A stretch of DNA of 64,000 bases, from assembly GCF_932526225.1 (NCBI RefSeq), contig NC_064045.1:4350498-4414497 (forward strand), given 5' to 3'. A program made the position numbers and the translations under genes. This DNA is from Nematostella vectensis. Taxonomy: Eukaryota; Cnidaria; Anthozoa; Actiniaria; Edwardsiidae. The stretch's first letter is position 1. Each line of letters begins with the position of its first letter. Positions 46,597 to 58,500 of the stretch are shown here, in pieces. Below the pieces are notes generated by a model, which made no database searches, had not been told where the DNA came from, and was given only the letters and a program-made list of their open reading frames with translations.

Positions 46597-49500
46597 GCTT
46601 AGCGGGACGACCGCGAAACTCCTCAAATACGTCACGGGGATGGCGTGACCCACCCTTTGCCAATATGGTGTCACGAAATCTGTAGGTACATAAAAAGTGA
46701 GAGAACTTAGGTAATAGAATATTTATATAATTTTATAAAGACTCTAGAGCCCGACCCTTGTGTGACGAACAGTGTGTGTGTGTGTGTGGGATCTTTATAG
46801 TGTCCTAAAAAATTCAGTGCAAATAAATAAAATATACACTTTTCAGCAGCGAACTAAATCCACTTTAATTGATGCTGTGATATTCAATCCCCCTACAATA
46901 CAAACGGTTCTTTTTCACTGCTAAATCATAAAATAATCTATTGATCATATTTTTAGAAAAAATTACAAAGCTAAATGTCGAAACAAAAATAACAACAATG
47001 CCCAGCGGCGTAGCCATTATTTTTAACAGGGGAAGGGGGGGGGGGGGGGGGGAAAGGCCCTTTTAATTCATTTTCTCCTGTTATTTAGATGATGTCTCAT
47101 ACATTTACTGTATTTTTAGCTGCTGGAAGGGCCGGGGGGGGGGGGGGGGGGGGTGGCGGGCCCCCTGGGCCACACCCTGTCTACGCCTCTGGCGTCACTC
47201 AAGACGGGCACAAAGACGTAGAAATCTCACCTTTCACCACGAATCATAAAGACGTAGAAATTTCACCTTTTACCACGAATCATAAAGACGTAGAAATCTC
47301 ACCTTTTACCACGAATCATAAAGACGTAGAAATCTCACCTTTTACCACGAATCATAAAGACGTAGAAATCTCACCTTTTACCACGAATCATAAAGACGTA
47401 GAAATCTCACCTTTTACCACGAATCATAAAGACGTAGAAATCTCACCTTTTACCACGAATCATAAAGACGTAGAAATCTCACCTTTTACTACGAATCATA
47501 AAGACGTAGAAATCTCACCTTTTACCACAAATCATAAACACGTAGAAATCTCATCTTTTACCACAAATCATAAAGACGTAGAAATCTCACCTTTTACCAC
47601 GAATCATAAAGACGTAGAAATCTCACCTTTTACCACGAATCATAAAGACGTGGAAATCTCACCTTTTACCACGAATCATAAAGACGTAGAAATCTCACCT
47701 TTTACCACGAATCATAAAGACGTAGAAATCTCACCTTTTACCACGAATCATAAAGACGTAGAAATCTCACCTTTTACCACGAATCATAAAGACGTAGAAA
47801 TCTCACCTTTTACCACGAATCATAAAGACGTAGAAATCTCACCTTTTACCACGAATCATAAAGACGTAGAAATCTCACCTTTTACCACGAATCATAAAGA
47901 CATAGAAATCTCACCTTTTACCACGAATCATAAAGACGTAGAAATCTCACCTTTTACCAACTTTCGCGAGTTCGTCCCTGTTGTCCAGTCCCTTTTCTTG
48001 GAACGCGCTGAACGCATCAGCAGACATCAGCTACGAGAACAAATGGAATCGAATGGGAATTCCTGGAAACACATAGCGTCGCGGATACGTAGAACAAGGG
48101 GGGGGGGGGGGGGGTACACCCCTGCTAACGATACGTTGTGCTGGCTTTCTTACGAATGGCACATAAAAGATAAGCAGTATACTTTTTATGTTCTCAATTT
48201 GGCGCGGAAATAAGTGATTATTCAAGATCCAGTTGTTTAATTTGTTTTCAAGTTTGTCACATTGGCAGCCACTTGTCATCTTTCTTATAACAATCTTCAA
48301 TCCTCGTTATAGGTATCAGTTCTAGACCCGCCCCACATCGACCGAACCATTAAAGCAAGTTAAAGCCGCATTTTCAACAGTTTACTTCCGGTCGATTACG
48401 TAACAATATCCGATGATTTTTAACGGAAAACGCGAAAAATATTTCAAAATATTGAAAGCAGAGATTCTATTGGAAGTTTCTTTGAGGATGTTATTGATAA
48501 TTTAGAGCGGATGGCCTGTTAAACATATCGAATTTTAATAGATTCTTTTGTCTTTTAACGGTTGAGGTTTCCGTCGGACCTCTGGAAGTAAACTGGTGAC
48601 AATGCGGCTTTAAATGACGGACGAAAGCAAGCTGGCCTTTTCCCGTTTACAAAATGTGCGCAACTCAACCTTTATATATAATTACCATCAATTATCAAAG
48701 TGCTACATAGGAAAAGGTTAAGCTTCAAATTTAAAGGGATTCGGATAGCCTCTTTCATTCATTTTGTTATATTCTTTTATATTTCTCACGAAATAAAATG
48801 ACAAAAAAATCAACCAAAAATACATAGCTTTACCTTTTGCTTACCAAAGTCAATAACTAAAATTGGCGGTGCAAACAGATTTCTCCAGCTTACCTCGGCC
48901 CACTTGTAAGAGTAGTATCCTGCAGCATACGAAGAGCTGAAGATGTGCAGGAATCCACAGGGAAACCGATCATTTGGGTGCGGCTTTATCACGGTGAACT
49001 CATCGGCGATCCGCCGTAGCACGGTAAGCCAGTGTTCGCGGCTATGGGGACATGGGGACAAATTGATTAAGCGAAAAGCGAAAAGGGGTTTTGAGAATGA
49101 AGGATTGATAAAGGAAATAAGGCTAAAGGCTATGTTTTCACTGCCGCGTCATAAACCATTCGACTGCACACAGAAGGAAATTGATTGGTTACGGTGGTAT
49201 AATAGACTTTCCGCTATTCCCAGACGAGAAATGGATTTCAATTGTCGGCGGTCGCACAACAACAAATTCGGCTATACATCTGGATGGTTATTTGGAATAA
49301 TTCCAATAACTCTAGTACTGTAGTATCACCTAATCCACCCCTATAAAAATGGCCGAGCGGGACATCATCTACAATCCCCCCCTCCCCTGGATGAACTGTG
49401 GAAACAAAGTTAACTGACATTAAGGAGAGGTCACCTGGCGTGTAGCTCCATATCGAGGGCGGAGAAGTAAAGCTGACGAAGCATCTGAGAACCAGCCATG

Positions 49501-52500
49501 TACTGACGAGCTAGAGGAGGAATCTAGCTTAGCAAATATTAAAGGGACAGAATAACTAAACATGCCTTGTACAGACGAGATAGTGAAAGGGAAATCTAGC
49601 TTAGCAAATATTAAAGGGACAGAACTACTAAACATGCCTTGTACAGACGAGATAGTGAAGGGGAAATCTAGCTTAGCAAATATGAAAGGGACAGAACTAC
49701 TAAACATGCCTTGTACAGACGAGATAGTGAAGGGGAAATCTAGCTTAGCAAATATTAAGGGACAGAACTACTAAACATGCCTTGTACAGACGAGATAGTG
49801 AAGGGGAAATCTAGCTTAGCAAATATGAAAGGGACAGAACTACTAAACATGCCTTGTACAGACGAGATAGTGAAGGGGAAATCTAGCTTAGCAAATATGA
49901 AAGGGACAGAACTACTAAACATGCCTTGTACAGACGAGATAGTGAAGGGGAAATCTAGCTTAGCAAATATGAAAGGGACAGAACTACTAAACATGCCTTG
50001 TACAGACGAGATAGTGAAGGGGAAATCTAGCTTAGCAAATATGAAAGGGACAGAACTACTAAACATGCCTTGTACAGACGAGATAGTGAAGGGGAAATCT
50101 AGCTTAGCAAATATTAAAGGGACAGAATAACTAAACATGCCTTGTACAGACGAGATAGAGAAGAGGAAATCTAGCTTAGCAAATATTAAAGGGACATAAT
50201 TTTTATAAACATTTAACTGCTCGATATTTCTCTGTGTGGCATTCTACTGTGTGATATTTTACTGCGCGACACAGGTGTATTTTTGGTAGGTCCCCCCCCT
50301 CTTTCTTGTCTAACACAGGGATCTCAATTCGTGGAATGTACCTTTGCAAACTTGCTTGAAGACGTCATCAGGGAGGGGATCGCCAGTTTGGTAATGACCG
50401 CTGATCAGATCCATTGTGGTCCTGTCGTAGACCCAGTTTTCCATAAACTGTGACGGGACCTCAACCTGTTATGCAGGTAAAAAAAAGCGTGTCAAGTAGG
50501 CTATGTAAACAGGTCAAACAAGTTGTGTGAACAAATCCATAGTGCTATGGAAAGAAGGTTTTAAAATTTTATGGACACGTAAAACTAGTTGTGGCGGGTA
50601 ACATAACAAAACATAATACATTTTCATTGATTACATTTTCATTGATGCTCACACTTTGCAAATAAAACATAAGGCCATGAACTGGACAAACACGAATCGG
50701 TGTGTAAATCGGCAAAAACACCCACTTATTATCGTTATCAGTCCAAGTAAAACGGGTAATTCGAAGAAAGAGGTTACAGAGGACTGCTAATATAAATCAC
50801 ACCATGCTTGCTGCGTGTCCTTACCGCATCCCACTCCACGTTATTGATGCCAGCTGCGTCTGAGTACGGGACTGTTGTCAACATGTGCTGAAGTCCGTGA
50901 CCGAACTTTGAAAAAATGCAGAAGACATTAGACAAAATGGACAAGAAAAAAATGGAGCCAGGAAAAATGGAGACACTATATATAAAGCCTTTATAATATT
51001 ATAAAAATTGGCTCGAATATCGCTAATTTTTCTTGTTAGCCAGCAATGCATACATTTTTCTTTTCTTTTGTTTTGTTTTTCTTTTTTTTTATTGGGGGGG
51101 GGGGGGGGGGGGGGCAGTATCTCCGATTCTGACTTCTAAATGGCTTGATGTGTTGCGTTCTAGTGAAGCCTTTGTTTGATTGCATTTTTGCATTAGGAAC
51201 GGCATATGGAAAACCACAAGATAAATATTGCCATGGACAATAATTTAGACAAAACACGAAGAGACTGTTTTACCTCGTGGAAAAGTGTTTCGACTTCACG
51301 AAAAGTCATCAGTGAAGGGGTTTTGCCATCCACGGACGGGGGAGACTGGTTACACACAAGGTACGCGACGGGTTTCCTGTGCAGCAGTATGCTCTTTCCT
51401 GGAGTCACAAACAAAGCATTGATAAGCCCCGTGTAAACAGCGCCTACAGCGGCTACCTTTGCTGGCACAGTCTCTCTCGGTTGATCCAAGGAAACAAAGG
51501 GAATAAGTTGAACAAAGAGCATTTTGGGAAATACACCGAATCATCAGCCGAGATGGTGTACAAGCTTGCGGTTCGAAATGCAGGGTATTAATGATTTAGT
51601 CAGACAGTCCAGTTTTGTCCCATCCTATCTTCGTAGCCTGCGCGCACTTTCATAAAAGGCATTTTAAAACCGGATTCATTTAGGCTCTATCTTTATGTCT
51701 CTTAACAGTTTGATCTGTGGCCAGCGTTCGTAAAAGTGTGCAGGGGACAATTACTTTGCATTCATATCTTTTCATTTCCATTAGTAATGTCCTCTGTATT
51801 TGTTGTCTGAAATGTGGGTGGATGACTGGAGACGGGTGGAAGGCACGGAGGGACAGGGGGAAGGCCCTCTTTTTTACATGCGCGCATTACATAAACCTAA
51901 ACATGTATCAAGTGTTACATGTATAAATGCATAATTACATAAATAAAATTAAAAATCAAATATAGCATTTATATAGCGCTTGTACAAACCATGTTCTAAG
52001 CGCTACACATTTAAAATCCTATCATTTATTGAAAGGAGATTCCTGGAAATTTGAGGAACACAAGCTTCTAGTAAGCTCACATACGTTCAACAAGTCAAAT
52101 TCAGGGCCGAGAAACAGAAAGATACTATCCATGTCTCGACCGGGAATCGAACCCGTTTCAGCAGAGGTGAGAGGCCCCATACGCTGACGCGCTAACACAC
52201 TGGGTCACCTGTGATTCCAACACATGCATAATTACAACAGGTAATGAAACAATGTGTAACGAAAATGCGCAAGGAAACAATGGGCAACTAACCTACACAC
52301 TGATCCATCCAGGCTCCCCCGCTCTTCTCCGCCGGCCGTGAATATGGATCCAAGAAGAACGAAGCCATGTGCTCATCTGAAATGAACAATGCATACCCAA
52401 ATAAGGGCAGCGTCATAACACCACCATGTGACGTCACCAAAACCATGTGTACAGATTTTATCATAGTATGTATCCACAAGAGTTTTTTTACTGTTTTCGT

Positions 52501-55500
52501 TGTAAATCTTGAAAAAGCGGACGTCTTTATGCCAAACCTCTGCTTCTCCATCAGCTGCCTGCAATCACAAGATATTAAAAACAAAATAACAATGATTTTT
52601 CCCCGCTAAACCATTGTAAAATAGGGAACCCTTGAGCCAACTGTCTCAAGCAGTGGTATAGCTCGAAAACTACAGACAAGCTGTAGAAAAACCTGGATGG
52701 TCTGCATTGGCGTGGTGTAGACAAGCTATAAATCAACACGGGTAAGAAAAAGTATGTTAAACGCCCCTGTGAAACAGAGTAATTGCGAATAGTAGTGTCA
52801 CAAGTGAGTTTAATTCATTCTCCCGTGTTTCCGATCTTCTCTGATAAAGATACTAAAGCGAAGGTCCCGTCTCTCCAAGCTGCACTACACTAACCTGAAC
52901 CAAGGGACGTAAAAGAACCACTGGGGACGCAATAAAACCCTCTGGCAGTGACCACCCCCAACTGTAACTGTGCTTACAATGCTTACTAACAATACACTCA
53001 AGGGGGTACTTGATTTGGAGCCTAGCTCTGTTGTGCCTTCCGCACCAGTATAACTGGAGGAAATTGAAAAAAAGGAATAAATAAAAAAATAAAAAAATAT
53101 ATAAATGGCCTTTCGAGAGTTAGCCCTTGCGCTGACGTTTCGAGCGTTGGGCTAACGCTACGTCAGCAAAACTACTCACAGAGACGTTCAACATACTTTT
53201 TCGACCTCGTGCTGATTTATAGCTTGTCTCAAGCAGTGTGCGGATTCAGTGATGGTTCCGTTGGTTCAATAGAACCACTCTTTCAACGGCAAAAGGATGA
53301 TTGTATGCTTAGGAGCAGTAAATTGAAAGCTCGGAGAACTTTGGTATAGTTTTTATAAATTAGACCACCCTTTAAATATTCTTGATCTATCTTTCATACT
53401 GTCCTACCTTAACTGAAACACCAAGGATCTCAGACGTCAGTTGAAAAAGGCCTTCCAAAACCCTATGAAATGGAGCAGGGGCTGTGGGTATTATTTATTT
53501 ATCTGTTATGAAATACAATAGTGACAATACCGAGAAACACACTTTCACTTATGCTGACAAACTTACCTTTCTAGTGGGAAATATGGCCTGAGTTGCTCAT
53601 CACTATAGCTGAGATATCAAAACTTTGTAAGTCTGAATGTTATACACCAATCTATCAGGAGCATTACATGATTCACAAGGCTTACTTAAATTCTTTTCGA
53701 CAAGTCTGCTGGCCTGCTCAAGTCTTACCTAAATAGATGTTGCCTCTGTTTCTCTGCCCAATAAGGGATGTCCCACAGCTGTAGCTTGCCAGAGAATCCA
53801 TTTTTGTCTGCGAACATCTTTCAAAAATGTGGTCGGAATAAATAAAAAATGACCACATTTCTAAGGCTATAAAGCCATGAAATACTGATAGTTTCCTATA
53901 GACATTCTGAACCTCGAGCTTAAGCACATAAGGTGACATAGGTCAGAAGAACTGTGTAGGAACTACATAATACAGGAAACTACAGAATAGTCTACGAAAA
54001 AAAAAATTGTGTCCCATGGAATGTTCTGTGTTCGGCAGCACCACCGAGGCCCAATCATGCTGTAAACTTGATATAGCATACACCTATTCCAAAAAACGTT
54101 GTCAGTGCAAACGGCAAATGCCAATTGACAAATGGCAGTTCTAGGACCGAAAGGGCCAATGGATCCCAAAATACTCAATCCAAATTTTACAAATTCAACA
54201 TAGTGTTCTGGCATCGCTCGAGTTTATTTTCCAACTATCACTGCTACCCATAAACACCTTTCGGTCGTAGAACTTTCATTTGGCAATTGCCATTCATGAC
54301 AACCTTTATTGAAATATGTATATCGCAATATTACACACAAAAATCACCTAGTAATAGGACATTCCAAGTTTGTGCGCACATCACCACTACCAGAATACAG
54401 CAGACACCTTTTTAAGCTTGCACTAAAGAAAGTGGCCGCACATACTTTTAGATGGAATGGCGTATTTAAATCTGATACTTGATTCAAAGTATCTTAAGAC
54501 AAAGATAGTTGTATATTTAAAGCTGTCCACTCACATGCATTAGGCAAGTGTCACAAGATTTTGGACCTCATCACAAGCCTTATTTTTGTGAGAATTTTCA
54601 CACATTCTCTATTTTCACCCGCATTGGCTTTTTTTAATATTTACCGTATTTCAACTGATTTCATAAGATTTTCATCAAATTATGTTGAAAGCTATGCATA
54701 TTCAATATAATGAGTACACAATGTATAATACCTGATATTTAAATAAAAAAATGACACAATTGACCAAAACTTACCTGCAGTTGTTTGATTTCCCATTCAG
54801 CAGCATTTTTACTCTTTGTCTTCAGCTCAGTGATATGGTTCCAGACATTTTCTGGGGTACCAGCCATTTTGGAGTCTAAAGAGAGATTGGCATAGTCCTT
54901 GAATCCAAGTAGTTCTGCCTTCTCCTGCCTCATAACAGATGTACAATAAAACATCAGGGTACAGTATCTTATAATGGTTAGGGGTTAAATTAGACGTACA
55001 ATAAAATATCAACGCCACACACTTACCTGAGTTCCCTGATTTCCTCAATAATTTTTGAGTTGTCAGTTTGTCCTGACGAAGCCTTGGAGATAAAGGCTTT
55101 GTACATCCGTTCCCTCAATTCCCGGTTCTCACTGACAAATACACAAATAAGTATGCTTATATAATTGGTGTGCTCCCCTTCAAGATATCCAGGCCATTTT
55201 GACCCAGGTTATTCACAGGCCATTTTGAACCATTTAAACCCGTGAAGAACATTTGAACTTTTTAGGGTTAATCACAGGTTTCTCACAGGAAAATCAGAGG
55301 GTTATTTTACAGGTTTCTCATAGGAAATTAAAAGGGTTATTCACAGGTTTTTGATAGGAAATTCTTAGCTTCTTCAGCATGTCTTAATAAGATAATCAGA
55401 AAAAATCTACCTGTATTTCATAAATGGTTCAAAGCAAGGCATGTCAAGGGTGAGTTTCCATGGGCCTGTGTCAGCATTAGCCTCCCTGTGAAAGAAAGTA

Positions 55501-58500
55501 TAAAACAACATTTTAATGATATTAACCAGGGGCATGATGGAGAGGGCTCCCATAAAACAGAGATTTCAACATGAAGGGATAGCAGCTTGGGTGTGGTCAA
55601 CAGTAATTCTGACCCCAAAGAGATAGCGCATTGGGTGTGGTGAAACCAGTTTTAATCCTAAGAGATAGCACCACCAATAGCTACTAACAAATAAGGATTA
55701 GGTTCTCAGGTGACTCGTGGTTTACTGAATTTTGGTGTTAGCCTGTGAACCCAAAGATATCTGAGCCGGTAGATTATCATTTCCTAAAAGATAGGAAGAT
55801 ATCTGAGCCGGTAGATTATCATTTCCTAAAAGATAGGAAGACCACCACTTTTTGGAGCGTCCCCACTGATTCTAAAATATCACAAGTGAAGAAAACTACA
55901 ACACAATGCTGTGTGACCAATGATTGTGGAAGATGTATAAATTTTCAATAAATAGCTGTGGCTGGTAATTCAAATGTTTTTAGAGGTTAGGCTTCAATAC
56001 ATATTTGTATTGGTTTTGGCATTTTCATAATCTAAGACTGCCTGTCACTCTGCTAATCTTTCTGTCTGTCTGTCTGTCCATCTTTCTGCCGTTTCTACTC
56101 TGTTCAATCTGCTGGAAGGCAGCTGCTCCTCCAAGCCCTCCAGTAGTATACAATAAATAGTATATGCAGTAGTATATATAGTATATGCAACAATTCTTAC
56201 CCCTTGTCGTCAGCAGTTAGCTGAAGAAATGATGGAGGCAGGCCTTGCATTTTCTCCTTATCATTCACAATTATAGAGAACTGCTTGATGGAGTCCAGTA
56301 CATTATTACTGTAAGGGAAAACAAAAGAGTTAAACATCTTTCATGCAGCACCATAGTAGCTCAACGCAAAGTCTCAAAACTTTTGCTTTTCACTCAACAG
56401 TAAAGATTGCCCCTTTTTAAAGCAGCGGTAGTTTACGTCAATTATTTTAAAATGAAAATGCAAAATAATATTTCAAAATTGTAAAAGCATTCTGTCACTG
56501 AAGTTTCTTTGCAGTGACTGATAATTCAGAATGGATGGCCTTTTAAATAAAGCAGATTTTAATAGATTCTTTTGTCTCTTGTTGGTTGACCTTTCTGTTG
56601 GCCCTCCGAAAGTTAACAAGTGCGATCGTGGCTTTAAAAATAAGGCCAATAATGCAGTTATTTCATATGCTCTTTGCAATATCGAGCCACACAAAGCATC
56701 AACCACCATTAGCTATATCATGCAAATATCTTTTGTATTAGTCTTTATTCATGGATGGTTATTTGGAATTCTTCTAGCAAACAAGTGGTATTGTATTTTT
56801 GACTGAATGTATAGCCAAGGTCAGGCACCGCGGGGGGGCTGGGGGTAAGGGGGATGCAGCCCCAACCATTTATGCGACAGAAACAAGTCAAATACTATGA
56901 TTTATTCCTTTTCAATATGATAATTCTTTCAATTCTCAGCCCCTCCACTCACTTTTAAACATACTCCATGGTCCCCGAAGGGGGGGGGGGGGGGGTGAAT
57001 AGGTTTGCGGATTGGCGGATTCGGCCCAGAAATGTTCACGGATTACGGATTTTGATCATTATTTCAGCGGATTGGCGGATTTTGGAAGTACGGCAGATCA
57101 TGGATCTCTTGACAATTCGGGCGCGGATTTTGGATTTTGACAGTCGAATTTCGGATTTCAAATTAATTTCAATCGATGCTATTGTTTATCTGTCAAACCA
57201 TCGGATCAAAAAATTCTGCTGACCCACAGATTTGCGCCGAAAATGTAGCGGATCTGCGGATTTACATACTCCTATTCACCCACACCCCCCCCCCCCCCCC
57301 CCGAAGGTTGCTGGCAAGTATTCAGTTCAACATCCTTGGGGACCCAGGGTATGGCAGACATCTGGGACACAGGGAGGGAGTGAGAAAGAACCTTGGGTCC
57401 TTGATCTCCATGATGCCCTGGGTCCCTGAGGATGTTAGTTCAACAACTGGATGCCATTGCTGAGTGAGACACTAACCTGAAGTTATTGCTAAGTTCAGCT
57501 AGCTTGAGTCTGATGTCATTGAATCTCTCCTTTTTCTCCCTTTCCAGACCAACACCCCCATTTCTGGCTGCACGCAACATGGACATAACAATTCTCCCTT
57601 GGCCTTCATCTAGTTGGGATTGCCTCTCCATTTTCTAAAACAAATAACTATTTATAAGCATTAAGGAGTACTTCCAGAGACAGCCACAGACCTCAAGATA
57701 TCTCTTAGGTTTTCTAGGCCCCTTATACACAATAACTTGATATTTTCATGAATGCACAAATGATTTTCTTTTAGTAATTGACTTAGTTCTTGTACACAAC
57801 CAGTTTGAGATACCCTAAGATATTGTGAGACCTACCAAAAGTACCTACAGGGATAGCACTAAGCAAATTTTATACCCCAAGAAATGGGACAATACAGTAC
57901 AGGGAAACAGTAAGTATTCAATTTTTTAGGGGAGTCACCTGGACCTTAAGCAAATGTACCTGAAGAACTGTGTATAGTGGCTTGCTCTGGGATACAAGGG
58001 TAGATGCCTTGACAACTGAAGGTTGTACCTAGAAGTAGAAAAGAATGCTCAATCCAGATATTTGGACAAGACACTATCACCATTTCAGTCTTTTGTAAAC
58101 AAATTAATCTTTAAACAATAGATGTATGATATGGACTTGAACCATGGACTTCAACAATGCCATACTTTACTTATAAGGATTGGTGTCACCGAGGGATCTC
58201 AGGGCACAACCAAGGGGTGTGGCCAGGAGGGGTCTACGGTGTAACCAGGAGGGGTCCAGGGTGTTACCAGGAGGGGTAGGGGGTGTGTCCAGGGGTTCCA
58301 GGTGTGCCCAAGGGGGGCTAAGAGTGTGGCCAGGAGAGCCAGGGTGTGGCCAGGGGGGTTCAGGGTGTGGCCAAGAGCGTTTTAATTACACTATTGGGGA
58401 TGAGCAGGAGCTTATAAGTAGGGGCATTCAACTTCCCCATATTCTGGTACTATATAGGTGTCACGGTGTTTCCTCAGGGTCAGGCTATTTTTAGATGCGT

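Noticed and set aside
47089-48213. 374-codon plus-strand ORF of [12 protein letters not shown] repeats
   Set aside because: It runs through a poly-G tract and a TIR element, then the 36-bp array, and ends in the antisense of M3 exon 19. It is open only because 36 is divisible by three.
49420-50138. Repeat ORFs on both strands ([15 protein letters not shown] and [15 protein letters not shown] types)
   Set aside because: By-products of the 72-bp intronic array of the M3 gene, open on both strands.
52130-52210. Functional tRNA gene
   Set aside because: B box and A-box-like motifs are present, but a normal cloverleaf is not apparent. Target duplications and the tail show that it is a SINE.
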